From Paracoccaceae bacterium (GTDB lineage Bacteria > Pseudomonadota > Alphaproteobacteria > Rhodobacterales > Rhodobacteraceae), in the NCBI GenBank assembly GCA_007694945.1, contig REER01000067.1:1-51226 (forward strand): 51,226 bases of DNA, in the 5' to 3' direction. Numbering within the stretch: the first letter of the stretch is position 1; every line of letters starts with the position of its first letter. The translations under genes were made by a program, and so were the position numbers. Shown here piece by piece: positions 8,927 through 17,033 of the stretch. The notes under the pieces were generated by a model. The model saw only the letters and a list, made by a program, of their open reading frames with translations, was not told where the DNA came from and searched no databases.

Positions 8927-9295
8927 ATGACAGACATCGAAATCCTTTATAACGGGCGGTGCCCGATCTGTTCCGCCGAGATTGCGGCCTATCGCAGGCA
9001 GGCCGAGGATGCGGATGCACCGTTGCGCTTCATCGACCTGCACCAGACCGATACGGCTGATTGGGGCCTGACACCGGAACAGGCGACACGGCGCTTTCAT
9101 GTGCGGCGTGACGGGAAAATCCTGTCGGGTTTCCCGGCCTTCCTGATCCTGTGGCGCGAACTGCCCCGTATGCGCTGGCTCGCGCGCCTGCTCGACCGCC
9201 CTGTGCTGCGTCAGTTTGCCGAGTTTGGCTACAACCGCGTTGCAGCACCGCTGCTCTATTGGCTGCACAAACGGCGAGAGGCGCGTACGGGCTGA
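8927..9295 (+). CDS. DUF393 / DCC-family thiol-disulfide oxidoreductase-like protein
   Basis: A 122-residue small protein of the DCC family. The N-terminal strand-loop YNGRCPICSAEIAAY carries a C-X2-C pair at residues 12 and 15, the proposed redox site. A helix-rich C-terminus with several tryptophans and basic residues follows. The biochemical role of the family is unsettled; a thioredoxin-like redox function is inferred from the CxxC motif. It follows alkB after 30 bases in the same direction, so a shared transcript is possible, but a functional link to alkane oxidation is not established. Confidence 0.85.
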   Translation: MTDIEILYNGRCPICSAEIAAYRRQAEDADAPLRFIDLHQTDTADWGLTPEQATRRFHVRRDGKILSGFPAFLILWRELPRMRWLARLLDRPVLRQFAEFGYNRVAAPLLYWLHKRREARTG

Positions 9296-9345
9296 GCCAA
9301 TCGGAAAATCTCCGCAACGCGCTGGCGACGAGAGAAAGCGGCAGT

Positions 9346-10107
9346 TCAGACAAATTGCTCGCGCAGCAGCCTTTCTTCCAGCCCGTGTCCTGGGTCGAAC
9401 ATCAGCTTATGCGCGATATCCTGCGCCGAGGTGATGTCCACCCGCACCACATTGCGGACGGACCTGCTGTCAGCGTCAGCCATGACAGGTCTACGCTCGG
9501 GCGAGAGCACCTCAAAGCGCACATGCGACGACTTGGGCAAGAGCGCGCCGCGCCAGCGCCGCGGGCGAAAGGCTGCGACCGGCGTCAGTGCCAGCACGTC
9601 GCAGTTGATCGGCAGGATCGGCCCATGCGCCGAATAGTTATAGGCGGTCGAGCCCGCAGGCGTACTGAGCATAGTGCCATCGCAGACCAACTCGTGGAGC
9701 CGTTCTTTGCCATCAACAATGATCCGCAACTTGGCCGCCTGCGCGCCCTGCCGCAGCAGCGAAACCTCATTTATCGCCAGCGCCTCGGCAACCGTGCCGT
9801 CGCTGCGGGTGGCGCGCATGCGCAACGGGTTGAGCACCGCCAGTTCGGCAACGCGCAACCGCTCCATCAGCCCCTCGACACCATAGCCGTTCATCAGAAA
9901 GCCCACTGTGCCGCGATTCATGCCATAGACTGGCGTGTCCAGGTGCTGCGTCGCATGCAGCGTCTGCAACATGAATCCGTCGCCCCCAAGCGCGATGATG
10001 ATATCGGCCTCGCCAACGGGCACGCAGGGGTAGTGGGCGGTCAACTCTGTCAAGGCCGATTGCGGCTCGGGCGCATCACCAGCGAGGAAGGCGAGTTTGG
10101 GCAGCAT
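9346..10107 (-). CDS. nadK: NAD kinase
   Basis: NadK phosphorylates NAD to NADP with ATP. The 253-residue length fits the short alphaproteobacterial type. Signature motifs are ALGGDGFMLQT (the GGDG nucleotide site, near residue 40), GMNRGTVGFLMN, NEVSLLRQ, and the glycine-rich DGTMLSTPAGSTAYNYSA. It is convergent with the DUF393 gene and divergent from the coiled-coil/zapA pair. The start at 10107 precedes all motifs. Confidence 0.95.
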   Translation of the reverse strand: MLPKLAFLAGDAPEPQSALTELTAHYPCVPVGEADIIIALGGDGFMLQTLHATQHLDTPVYGMNRGTVGFLMNGYGVEGLMERLRVAELAVLNPLRMRATRSDGTVAEALAINEVSLLRQGAQAAKLRIIVDGKERLHELVCDGTMLSTPAGSTAYNYSAHGPILPINCDVLALTPVAAFRPRRWRGALLPKSSHVRFEVLSPERRPVMADADSRSVRNVVRVDITSAQDIAHKLMFDPGHGLEERLLREQFV

Positions 10108-10466
10108 GGCTCCTCTCTGGCGCGGGCCGGCACGGTTCGCTCTTTCTGACCTGCAAGGGTCGGGATTTGCAAGCCTTTTCGAAAGCGGGCGCGCCTTTCA
10201 CGCGCGCCCGGCCGGCTTGAAAGCGATGTCTGGTACAGGCCAAGGACTCTGATTCGTACCGCGCCCCGGTGTGTCGGCACGGCCCATTTGCTATGAGCCA
10301 ATGCATGCTGGGCGCTTTTTCAGCGCTTGCCCCTGCATACTGTGCCGGTATGTTGGAATATGCGCGCTTTGCGGATAGATTTCCGACGTGTCTTCCCGCC
10401 CTGCGCGCGGTTGGGCGATTCGTCTCGAACGAGAAGCAGAGCTTTGTAGCAGAAAGCGACACAGGC
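10108..10466. other. 359-bp non-coding stretch between nadK and the coiled-coil gene
   Basis: I see no convincing gene here; open frames across it lack family features. It contains a perfect inverted repeat, GGGCGCGC at 10187-10194 and GCGCGCCC at 10202-10209, near the nadK side. A possible sigma70-like promoter (TTGCCC, 16-nt gap, TATGTT, about 10328-10355) points towards the coiled-coil/zapA pair. The promoter call is weak. Confidence 0.4.
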
Positions 10467-10955
10467 ATGAGCACGATATCAGATGTGGAACAGAGGCTCG
10501 GGCGGGCATTGGACAGGATCGCACGCAGCGCCGAGGCGCTGGGCCGGGCGCGAGAGGTGCCGGTCGATGCGAGTGAGGTAGAGACCTTGCGCAGTCAACT
10601 CGAAGCCGAGCGCGCGCGTAATGCGCAGCTCTCCGAGCGGGTCAATGCTGTGCGCCACCGTCAGGAAAGCTCTTTCGCCACGCTGGAGCGACGGCTTGCG
10701 CGGATGACCGAGCAGCTAGATCTGCAGAGCCTCGAGATGCTGCGTCTGAAAAAGGCCAATACCAAGCTGATCGAGGCTAATCGCCAGTTGCGCGAGGGCT
10801 CCGAGGCGATGGTGATCGAACCCAGCACCATCAACCGCTCGATGGCAGCCGAGCTTGAAGCCCTTCGCGCCGAGCGGGCAGCGGAAGTGGCCGAGATGGA
10901 AGATGTGCTGGGCGAGTTGAAACCCATGATCACGGCGGGAGAGCGTAATGGCTGA
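10467..10955 (+). CDS. Coiled-coil protein encoded upstream of zapA
   Basis: A 162-residue hydrophilic protein, almost wholly predicted helix and coiled coil: repeated Leu/Glu/Arg heptads across about residues 5-110, then QLREGSEAMVIEPSTINRSMAAELEALRAERAAEVAEMEDVLGEL. No enzymatic motif is present. The ATG at 10467 is preferred over longer upstream extensions because the coding character and heptads begin there. Its last 8 bases overlap the zapA start, so the two are coupled. A role in division-ring assembly or as a ZapA partner is inferred from that coupling alone. Confidence 0.78.
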   Translation: MSTISDVEQRLGRALDRIARSAEALGRAREVPVDASEVETLRSQLEAERARNAQLSERVNAVRHRQESSFATLERRLARMTEQLDLQSLEMLRLKKANTKLIEANRQLREGSEAMVIEPSTINRSMAAELEALRAERAAEVAEMEDVLGELKPMITAGERNG

Positions 10956-11343
10956 TCAGACCATCACCATCGGCCACAAGGAATTCACTGTCGCCTGCCA
11001 GCCCGGCGAGGAAGAGTATCTGCGCGCCGCCGCCGAGATGCTCGATGCCGAAGCGCGCACGCTCCTGAACCAGATTGGGCGCGTGCCGGCAGAGCGGATG
11101 CTGTTGATGGCCGGGCTGATGCTGGCCGACAAGACGGCCGAAAGCGAGGACCGCCTGCGCGCGGCGCAGGCAGAGGTGGCCGGGCTGCGCGACGAGATCT
11201 CGCGGCTGCATTCCCGCCCCGAACCCGCCCCACGCGAGGTGGAGGTGCCGGTGGTGCCCGATACGCTCACCGATTCGCTGTCTGAGCTTGCGGCGCGTGC
11301 CGAGTCTCTGGCCGACGATCTGGAAAAACGCGCGCGCGCGTGA
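10948..11343 (+). CDS. zapA: Cell division protein ZapA
   Basis: ZapA binds and bundles FtsZ protofilaments at the division site. The 131-residue protein has the N-terminal globular part (MADQTITIGHKEFTVACQPGEEEYLRAAAEMLDAEA), typical of ZapA. A helix with RMLLMAGLMLADK follows, then a long coiled coil used for dimer and tetramer formation. The C-terminus (about 85-131) is longer than in E. coli ZapA. GGGAGAG just before the ATG is a good ribosome site. It overlaps the preceding coiled-coil gene by 8 bases and is convergent with the hydrolase gene. Confidence 0.9.
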   Translation: MADQTITIGHKEFTVACQPGEEEYLRAAAEMLDAEARTLLNQIGRVPAERMLLMAGLMLADKTAESEDRLRAAQAEVAGLRDEISRLHSRPEPAPREVEVPVVPDTLTDSLSELAARAESLADDLEKRARA

Positions 11344-11394
11344 TCCGCGGGTCACCTGGCGCGACGGGCGGTTTCCTCCGGAGCCATGGAATTC

Positions 11395-11416
11395 GAGTAT
11401 ATTTGGCAAGATGAAA
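11395..11416 (+). repeat. 22-nt convergent-spacer element, copy 1
   Basis: The sequence runs GAGTATATTTG then GCAAGATGAAA. It matches 19 of 22 bases of a second copy at 43117-43138. Both lie in 3'-3' spacers between convergent genes (here zapA and the hydrolase) and in the same orientation. It is AT-rich against a GC-rich background, and a short palindrome, CTCCGGAG, precedes it. Confidence 0.6.
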
Positions 11417-11468
11417 TCGTGGATAGGCTGCGAGTAACGTGACGCTGACGGCCTTCGGGGTTGCTCTG

Positions 11469-12278
11469 TCAGTCCATGACAGTCGCGAGGGCGTCGCGCA
11501 GGTGCCGCGCGAAATCGGGATGGCCATAGATGTCATTATGTCCGGCATCAAGTGTGACCATGCTCCGGGCCGGGCGCCCGGCGGCCTCCAGTTCGGTCGC
11601 CAGGGCATCGGCGCGGGACGGTGGAATTATGGTATCACGGCCCGCCACGATCAGCGCGACGGGGGCATATGGGCTTTCGCGCAAGGCGCCCAATGCGTCC
11701 ATCTCATGCCGGAAGAGCAGGCGCACCGGCGCCCATGGGAAGCTAGCGCGCGCCACTTCGCTCAATCTCTCGAACGGGGTGACGAGGACGAGAGCGGACA
11801 AAGGCCGTTCCGCTGCCAGATGGGCCGCGATACCGCTGCCGATGCTGAAGCCGACCGCGATTATGCCCTGCGGGGCTTCAGGCGCGAGCAGGTCGTGGAT
11901 GGCATTTGCGTCCTCGATAAGGGCCGCGCTGGAGGGGCGGCCCGTGCTGGGTCCGTAACCACGATAATGGAAGGCCGCGACGGGATGCTCGGGCGCGATC
12001 CGGTGCAGGAAGAGGGCAACATCCTCGGCATTCCAGGCATTGCCGCCGAAGCCCAGCAGCAGCGGGGGTTCCGGGTCGCGACCTGCGATCCGCACGCCTT
12101 CGAGCACGATACCTCCCTCGCGCGTCAGGCGCAGCCGTTCGGTGGTATCGGGCAGGGCGGGCGCCGGGGCCACGAGGCTGCGCGGAAAGAGCATCGGCGT
12201 CTGCAGGAGCGCCATCAACCCGACAAGCGCGGCCCAGAGGGCAGCGACGAATAAGAGGGCCTTGAGCAGTGTCTCCAT
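11469..12278 (-). CDS. Alpha/beta hydrolase with N-terminal membrane anchor
   Basis: A 269-residue serine hydrolase. Residues 5-26 form one hydrophobic helix, so the protein is probably anchored in the inner membrane. The catalytic triad is visible: nucleophile S145 in GFSIGSG, D215 in AGRDTIIPP and H247 in AGHND. The oxyanion region GFGGNAWN and the HYRGYGPSTGRPS loop match the ABHD/BEM46-like subgroup. The substrate is unknown. The start codon shares one base with the stop of the upstream TrmO-like gene (TGATG), making it the last gene of ppx-rlmE-trmO-hydrolase. Confidence 0.88.
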   Translation of the reverse strand: METLLKALLFVAALWAALVGLMALLQTPMLFPRSLVAPAPALPDTTERLRLTREGGIVLEGVRIAGRDPEPPLLLGFGGNAWNAEDVALFLHRIAPEHPVAAFHYRGYGPSTGRPSSAALIEDANAIHDLLAPEAPQGIIAVGFSIGSGIAAHLAAERPLSALVLVTPFERLSEVARASFPWAPVRLLFRHEMDALGALRESPYAPVALIVAGRDTIIPPSRADALATELEAAGRPARSMVTLDAGHNDIYGHPDFARHLRDALATVMD

Positions 12279-12748
12279 CAGCCGCCGTCGCGATCGGCCA
12301 GCGCCATATGGGGTTTGATGTCGATCAGCGGTGTGCCGTCGAGCGCATCAATCGCGTCGATGGTAATGCGGCCTGAGGCTGGGTCGATCTCCACCACTTC
12401 CACCACACCCATGCCGATTGGGTTGGGGCGAGCAGGCGATCGCAAGGCGAAGGTACCCGCCCCCTCTGGACGATGCGCGGGCACCTGACGTAACAGGTCG
12501 CGTCTTGCCTCTTGCATCCAGTAGAGTGCGACCAGCAGATCACCGGTCTTTATGCCGTCAAGCGCAGGGCGAAAGGGTGGCGCAACATGCAGCACAGCGC
12601 CTTGTCCGCGCTCGCGGGCATCGCGCAAGTTGCGCGGGCAGTCGGACCGGCTTTGCCATGGACTCTCGATATGCCCGATGAAACAGATCTCAGCCTGCAT
12701 CTGGAGCGGAATGTTGAGAATCTGCTCACCGGATCGTGGTTCAGTCAT
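12278..12748 (-). CDS. trmO: TsaA/YaeB-like domain protein, probable tRNA m6t6A37 methyltransferase TrmO
   Basis: A 156-residue protein with the TsaA-like fold: [11 protein letters not shown] at the start, [16 protein letters not shown] in the middle, and [23 protein letters not shown], which carries the highly conserved S-x-x-RPNPIG signature. TrmO uses S-adenosylmethionine to methylate N6 of t6A37 in threonine-accepting tRNAs. It is a single-domain version without the C-terminal extension of E. coli TrmO. The start MTEPRSG at 12748 overlaps the rlmE stop by 8 bases; another ATG at 12772 would add 8 residues. Sitting beside the rRNA methyltransferase rlmE, it suggests an RNA-modification operon. 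Confidence 0.82.
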   Translation of the reverse strand: MTEPRSGEQILNIPLQMQAEICFIGHIESPWQSRSDCPRNLRDARERGQGAVLHVAPPFRPALDGIKTGDLLVALYWMQEARRDLLRQVPAHRPEGAGTFALRSPARPNPIGMGVVEVVEIDPASGRITIDAIDALDGTPLIDIKPHMALADRDGG

Positions 12749-13469
12749 CTGAGCCCCTCTCAGAACGCCCACGAAAGCATTGCGCTACAACATATTTTTC
12801 TGAACTATCCGCTCGGCTGGCAGGTGGCTTCACATTCGCCACCTTGTTGAAATTCTGCTTGAGCAATTGCTGCAATTCGCCCTCCGCGCCGCCAGCGAGG
12901 ACCTTTGCAACGAAGGTCCCGCCCTCGTCGAGCACGTCGAAAGCGAAATAGGCGGCAGCCTCGCAGAGCGCCATGATTCGCAGGTGGTCGGTCTGCTTGT
13001 GCCCTGAAGAGGCCGCCGCCATATCCGACATCACCACATCGGCGCGCCCGCCAAGCCAGGCCTTGACTTTGTCTTCGGCACCATCTTCGAGAAAATCCAG
13101 CGCATGGGTCTCAGCCCCGGCGAGCGGTTCGACCTCTTGCAGGTCCACGCCCAGCACGAACCCCACGCGTTTGCCCTGCTTCTCACCCAGCGCGTTCACG
13201 CGCTTGACGGCCACCTGCAACCAGCCGCCAGGTGCGCAGCCCAGATCGACCACCCGCGCGCCTGGCACGAGGAAGCGATATTTGTCGTCGAGCTCCAGAA
13301 GTTTGTAGGCCGCACGACCACGATACCCCTCGCGCCGCGCCGCCGCGACATAGGGGTCATTGAGCTGCCGCTCCAGCCAGCGGGTGGAGGAGAGTTTGCG
13401 TCCGCGCGCGGTCTTGACCTTGACCTTGAGGTCACGCTGCCCGCGCCCGGATGTATTCTTTGGCTTCAT
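12741..13469 (-). CDS. rlmE: 23S rRNA (uridine-2552 2'-O) methyltransferase
   Basis: RlmE (FtsJ/RrmJ) methylates the A-loop U2552 of 23S rRNA late in large-subunit assembly. The 242-residue protein has a basic N-terminal tail, [16 protein letters not shown]-type RNA-binding helix (here [17 protein letters not shown]), the SAM motif [15 protein letters not shown], and the catalytic K-D-K-E elements including [17 protein letters not shown] and [12 protein letters not shown]. It lies 18 bases after ppx and overlaps trmO by 8 bases. Confidence 0.95.
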   Translation of the reverse strand: MKPKNTSGRGQRDLKVKVKTARGRKLSSTRWLERQLNDPYVAAARREGYRGRAAYKLLELDDKYRFLVPGARVVDLGCAPGGWLQVAVKRVNALGEKQGKRVGFVLGVDLQEVEPLAGAETHALDFLEDGAEDKVKAWLGGRADVVMSDMAAASSGHKQTDHLRIMALCEAAAYFAFDVLDEGGTFVAKVLAGGAEGELQQLLKQNFNKVANVKPPASRADSSEKYVVAQCFRGRSERGSDD

Positions 13470-13487
13470 GGTCTTGTGAGGCTTTCT

Positions 13488-14636
13488 TCAGGCATCGAGC
13501 GCGAGCGCGCCATCGCGGCTCATCTGGGCATAGAGCAACCCTTCGCGTAAGCCCCGATCTGCAACCGACATGCGTTCGGTCGGCCAGATCCGCATCAGCG
13601 CGGTCAGGATTGCAGCGCCGGACATGATCTGCGTATGCCTGTCCCGCCCGATCCGCGGATCCTGCCGACGCCCGATGGGGCCTAGTGCGAGGTATTCGCG
13701 GATCACGGCATCGACCTGTTCAGAATTCATCACCAGCCCGTCGACCTTGTTCCGATCATAGCGCTTGAGCCGCAGATACGAGGCCGCGACTGTGGTGATC
13801 GTGCCCGAGGTGCCGATGATCTGGAAACCCTTGTGTGCAGTCTCGTCGCGATAGGGGGCGAAGGCTTCGAGTTGTTCCTCGAAATACCAGCTCATCAGCG
13901 CAAAGCGCGCGGCATCGTCATCGACCTCGCGGAAGTAATCCTTGAGCGTGGCAACACCGAGCGGCACGCTGATCCAGTCCACCACATGCGGCTGGCCCGG
14001 GAGGGCCTCGCGCAGGAAGGCGCCCGCATGCATGCCGAGGATCGCCGCGCGCCGCTGGTCAGGGTCAACGCGCGACAGGTCGATCCAGACCAGTTCGGTC
14101 GAGCCGCCGCCGATATCGATGACCAGAAGCTGCTCCGTCTCGGGCGCAACCAGCGACGCGCAGGAGACAACGGCGAGCCGCGCTTCCTCTTCGGCGGAAA
14201 TGATATCGAGCCGCAGCCCGGTCTCTCGCTGGGCGCGGCGAATGAGTTCATGGCTGTTGCGCGCGCGCCGACATGCCTCGGTCGCGACAAGACGCATGTT
14301 ACGCACGCCATGCTGTTCGAGTTTAGAGCGGCAGATGCGCAGGGCTTGCAGCGTGCGCTGCATCGGTTTGTAGGACAGCAACCCCGAGGTTTTCAGCCCC
14401 GTACCGAGTTCGACTGCTTTGGAAAAGCTGTCCACGACCTCAAATTGCGGCCCCTTGGGGCGCGCAATAAGCATTCTGCAACTGTTCGTCCCCAGATCCA
14501 GCGCCGCATACAGCTCGGGCGGTCTGGCTCTGGGGTGGCGCGGGGCCTGCACCGGTGTCGAGGTCACGGCGGTCAGCGCCGGACCGGGCGTCTTGGTCAA
14601 GGAAGCGCCCGCGCCGGCGGGACGCTCGGGCGTCAT
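13488..14636 (-). CDS. ppx: Ppx/GppA exopolyphosphatase / guanosine pentaphosphate phosphatase
   Basis: An ASKHA-fold phosphatase acting on polyphosphate and/or pppGpp. The 382-residue protein begins with a low-complexity Pro/Ala-rich tail of about 40 residues before the first ATP-fold motif, ALDLGTNSCRMLIA. The second phosphate motif is VIDIGGGSTELVWID, with the conserved E in ATEACRRARN and the GTSGTITTVAA loop. It lacks the long C-terminal HD-like half of E. coli Ppx (about 510 residues), so it is the short form. It is first in the minus-strand unit with rlmE and trmO. Confidence 0.9.
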   Translation of the reverse strand: MTPERPAGAGASLTKTPGPALTAVTSTPVQAPRHPRARPPELYAALDLGTNSCRMLIARPKGPQFEVVDSFSKAVELGTGLKTSGLLSYKPMQRTLQALRICRSKLEQHGVRNMRLVATEACRRARNSHELIRRAQRETGLRLDIISAEEEARLAVVSCASLVAPETEQLLVIDIGGGSTELVWIDLSRVDPDQRRAAILGMHAGAFLREALPGQPHVVDWISVPLGVATLKDYFREVDDDAARFALMSWYFEEQLEAFAPYRDETAHKGFQIIGTSGTITTVAASYLRLKRYDRNKVDGLVMNSEQVDAVIREYLALGPIGRRQDPRIGRDRHTQIMSGAAILTALMRIWPTERMSVADRGLREGLLYAQMSRDGALALDA

Positions 14637-14776
14637 GGCTCGCCCTCCGAATTCAAGTTGACCTCAGACTAGCCAACAGCAGGGCTCTAGGCAAGCTTTT
14701 GCTTGCGTCAGTCTGAATGTGGCGGGATCGCGTCATGCTCAGGTTCTCTGGATCGTGCAGGAATTAGTAGGCCATT

Positions 14777-14793
14777 AACCTTAACATAAGGTT
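14777..14793. promoter_or_regulatory. Inverted repeat in the promoter region of the outer-membrane protein gene
   Basis: AACCTTA-ACA-TAAGGTT is a perfect 7-bp inverted repeat with a 3-nt centre, 71 bases before the chosen ATG. It overlaps TTAACCTTAAC, which resembles CtrA half-sites but has the wrong spacing for the classical TTAA-N7-TTAA. An operator or a short 5' UTR hairpin are both possible. Confidence 0.4.
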
Positions 14794-14863
14794 TCTCGCG
14801 CTATGGCTGAGTCGTGCACCGATGGGTGCCGTCAAACGGGTATTGCGACAGAGGGACAATGGA

Positions 14864-15592
14864 ATGAAGCTACTACTGACGACGGGTATGGCGCTGGCCA
14901 TATCCACGACCACGGCATTGGCATCCGGAAAGATGGGGGCGATCTCGGAGCCCGAAGTCGTTCCGCCCGCCACCCATGCCCCAGCGCCTGTTTTTTCATG
15001 GCAGGGCGCCTATGGCGGGGTCGTGCTGGGCTATGGTCTGGGCTCCAGCCGACATTGCGAAGGGCCGAATTGTGCCCTTGGCGGCCCGAATTTCCCCAAG
15101 CCCAATTCGAACGGGCTGATGGGCGGTCTGACACTCGGCTATAACTTTCAGCGGGGCAACTGGGTCTATGGGGTCGAGTTCGACCATTCCACCGCGCGGA
15201 TGAACGGTTCTGCCAATACGACCGCCTCATTCGATTGCGGGACAGGCAGCGGCTGCCGGACGGATATCAGCAGCATGACAACACTGCGTGCACGGCTGGG
15301 CTATGCCCAGGGCCGGACCCTGTTCTATGGTACGGCAGGTGCGTCTCGGGTCGCGGGCAAGGGGGGTGTCGATGGTGCGGCCCCACAGGGCAAGTTCTGG
15401 ACGCTGGCGCCGGTCGCGGGTCTGGGGGTGGAACATGCCTTCACCGACCGGATGAGTATCAAGGCGGAAGTGCTGCATACGTTGCCCTGTGGTCCGCATC
15501 GCGTGCAGTCCGCAGCCTGCACGGCGCCCGGATGCGGGATTGACAAGATCTCGGTCACCGTGGCGCGCGTGGGGCTCAATATCAGGTTCTGA
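14864..15592 (+). CDS. Outer-membrane beta-barrel protein (Omp25/Omp31-like)
   Basis: A 242-residue exported protein. MKLLLTTGMALAISTTTALA is a standard signal peptide with cleavage expected near residue 20. A short acidic/proline linker follows, then alternating amphipathic strands typical of the small porin-like barrel: WQGAYGGVVLGYGLG, GGLTLGYNFQRGNWVYGVEFDHS, TTLRARLGYAQGRTLFYGTAGAS and GLGVEHAFTDRMSIKAEVLH. The protein ends in phenylalanine, the signal for barrel assembly. Four internal cysteines (CEGPNC, CGTGSGC) plus a C-terminal set are unusual for this family and may form disulfides. The ATG at 14864 with GAGGG upstream is preferred over an upstream start at 14822, which would spoil the signal peptide. 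Confidence 0.83.
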   Translation: MKLLLTTGMALAISTTTALASGKMGAISEPEVVPPATHAPAPVFSWQGAYGGVVLGYGLGSSRHCEGPNCALGGPNFPKPNSNGLMGGLTLGYNFQRGNWVYGVEFDHSTARMNGSANTTASFDCGTGSGCRTDISSMTTLRARLGYAQGRTLFYGTAGASRVAGKGGVDGAAPQGKFWTLAPVAGLGVEHAFTDRMSIKAEVLHTLPCGPHRVQSAACTAPGCGIDKISVTVARVGLNIRF

Positions 15593-15616
15593 GCCGAGCC
15601 TTTGCCTGTTTTATTG

Positions 15617-15640
15617 GCCGCGCCCCCAAGGGGGCGCGGC
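15617..15640. terminator. Strong GC hairpin after the outer-membrane protein gene
   Basis: GCCGCGCCCCC at 15617-15627 and GGGGGCGCGGC at 15630-15640 form a perfect 11-bp inverted repeat around AA, 25 bases after the stop codon. No T-run follows, so it is an atypical terminator or a 3' protective stem-loop. Confidence 0.5.
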
Positions 15641-15751
15641 TGGTGCGTCTGCAGGGGTCGGTGAGCGCGTGCGAAACGTCGCGCGCTGTGCTGTGCGCGC
15701 CAGCCTGCTCAGGTATGGAGAGGCAGATGACAGGTAACAGGGGGCAGCGAC

Positions 15752-16048
15752 ATGGCGCAGGTGGTGGTCGTCTATTGGCGCGATATTCCGGCGCAGGTGA
15801 TTGTCGGCAAGGGGCGCCGCGCGCAGAAGATCCAGCTTGCCGAGCGCTTCGAGCAGGCGATTGACCGTTGCGCGATGAAGGTCGGAGCGAAGGACGCCGA
15901 TGCCTATCTGGCCGAATGGCGCAAGGCCGCGCCCGTCGAGGTCGCTGGCAGCGATGAAGATGTCGCGAAAGCCACCGCGCGCGATCTGGAAGCGGCGTAT
16001 GACGCTGACAGACTGCGCGCTCTTATCGCCAATGATGGCTGGGCGTGA
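15752..16048 (+). CDS. Small 'virulence factor' family protein
   Basis: A 98-residue protein matching the family annotated only as 'virulence factor': VVVVYWRDIPAQVIVGKGRRAQKIQLAERFEQAIDRCAMKVGAKDADAYLAEWRK. It has no signal peptide, membrane segment or catalytic motif. The name is historical and says little about function. From memory, the gene regularly precedes a short methylenetetrahydrofolate reductase and a corrinoid methyltransferase in alphaproteobacteria, as here, which points to one-carbon metabolism rather than virulence. Confidence 0.8.
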   Translation: MAQVVVVYWRDIPAQVIVGKGRRAQKIQLAERFEQAIDRCAMKVGAKDADAYLAEWRKAAPVEVAGSDEDVAKATARDLEAAYDADRLRALIANDGWA

Positions 16049-16091
16049 CGGACGCTGACCTGTGACCCGACTGCGATTCCTGGAGGCCCTG

Positions 16092-17033
16092 ATGGCGCTT
16101 TTGAACTTCCGCCGATCCGCTGCGCCCGCATCCGATCTGCCTGCCGCAATCCCCGAGGTTGTCGCGCTGATGCAGGGTTTCTCGATGGAGGTGATGCCGC
16201 GCACCGCAGAGAAGATCGCCGATTTCCGCGCGCTGCTGCCCGAGGGCACACGCATCTATATCGCGCATATCGACGGCACACCAATCGCGGATATGGTCGC
16301 GACCGCCGCGCGGCTGCGGGCCGAGGGCATGGAGCCGATGCCACATTTCCCGGCGCGGATCATCGCCGACAAGCGCGAATTGGCCGACTGGGTGGCGCGC
16401 TACCAGGGTGAGGCCGATGTGCGCGAGGCACTGATGCTGGGCGGTGGGGTGAGCACCCCCAAGGGGGCTTATGACAATTCCGTGCAATTGCTGGAAACGG
16501 GGCTGTTTGACGGTTTTCGGCGGCTGCATGTGGCGGGCCACCCCGAAGGCAACCGCGATATCGAACCCTTGGGCGGACAGGACGCGCTGATGGCGGCACT
16601 GCGCGCCAAGGAAGAATTCGCCCGCGCTCATGGCATCGAGATGGCAATCGTCACGCAATTCGCCTTCGAGGCCGCGCCGATCATCGACTGGACGCGCTCG
16701 CTGCGCCGCGAAGGGGTGGAACTGCCGGTGCACCTCGGCATTGCCGGACCCGCAAAGCTGCAGACGCTGATCAAATTCGCCATCGCTTGCGGAGTCGGGC
16801 CGTCGCTGCGCGTGCTCCAGAAACGCGCGCGCGATGTCTCGAAGCTGCTGCTGCCGTTCGAGCCGACCGATCTGGTGCGCGATCTGGCCAAGCACAAAGA
16901 GGCGCACCCGGATTTCGCGGTCGAGCGACTGCATTTCTTCCCGCTGGGCGGGATCAAGGCCAATGCAACCTGGACCCGCGCCCATGGCGGAGTTGCGGCA
17001 CGCCCTGCCATCGAACAACCGGAGCATACATGA
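16092..17033 (+). CDS. Methylenetetrahydrofolate reductase-like protein (short form)
   Basis: A 313-residue TIM-barrel protein of the MTHFR superfamily: SMEVMPRTAEKIADFRALLPEGTRIYIAHIDG at the N-terminus, MPHFPARIIADKRELADWV, then GGGVSTPKGAYDNSVQLLETG and VAGHPEGNRD. The family reduces 5,10-methylene- to 5-methyltetrahydrofolate. This subgroup diverges from MetF and sits next to a methyltetrahydrofolate:corrinoid methyltransferase. The start ATG at 16092 has GGAGG at 16082-16086 at good spacing; a GTG at 16062 would add 10 residues. The stop overlaps the next start by 4 bases. Confidence 0.85.
   Translation: MALLNFRRSAAPASDLPAAIPEVVALMQGFSMEVMPRTAEKIADFRALLPEGTRIYIAHIDGTPIADMVATAARLRAEGMEPMPHFPARIIADKRELADWVARYQGEADVREALMLGGGVSTPKGAYDNSVQLLETGLFDGFRRLHVAGHPEGNRDIEPLGGQDALMAALRAKEEFARAHGIEMAIVTQFAFEAAPIIDWTRSLRREGVELPVHLGIAGPAKLQTLIKFAIACGVGPSLRVLQKRARDVSKLLLPFEPTDLVRDLAKHKEAHPDFAVERLHFFPLGGIKANATWTRAHGGVAARPAIEQPEHT

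Noticed and set aside
7997-9268. 423-codon open frame on the minus strand across alkB and the DUF393 gene
   Set aside because: It is antisense to genes with complete family motifs, is rich in His/Arg/Gln typical of reversed GC-rich coding, and has no family resemblance.
11344-11468. 6S RNA downstream of zapA
   Set aside because: zapA is often followed by ssrS in proteobacteria, but this 125-bp spacer is too short and I could not find the long closing stem with a central bubble.
15593-15751. Cobalamin or SAM riboswitch ahead of the one-carbon genes
   Set aside because: No B12-box-like or SAM-II core sequence was seen; only a single strong hairpin near the upstream gene.
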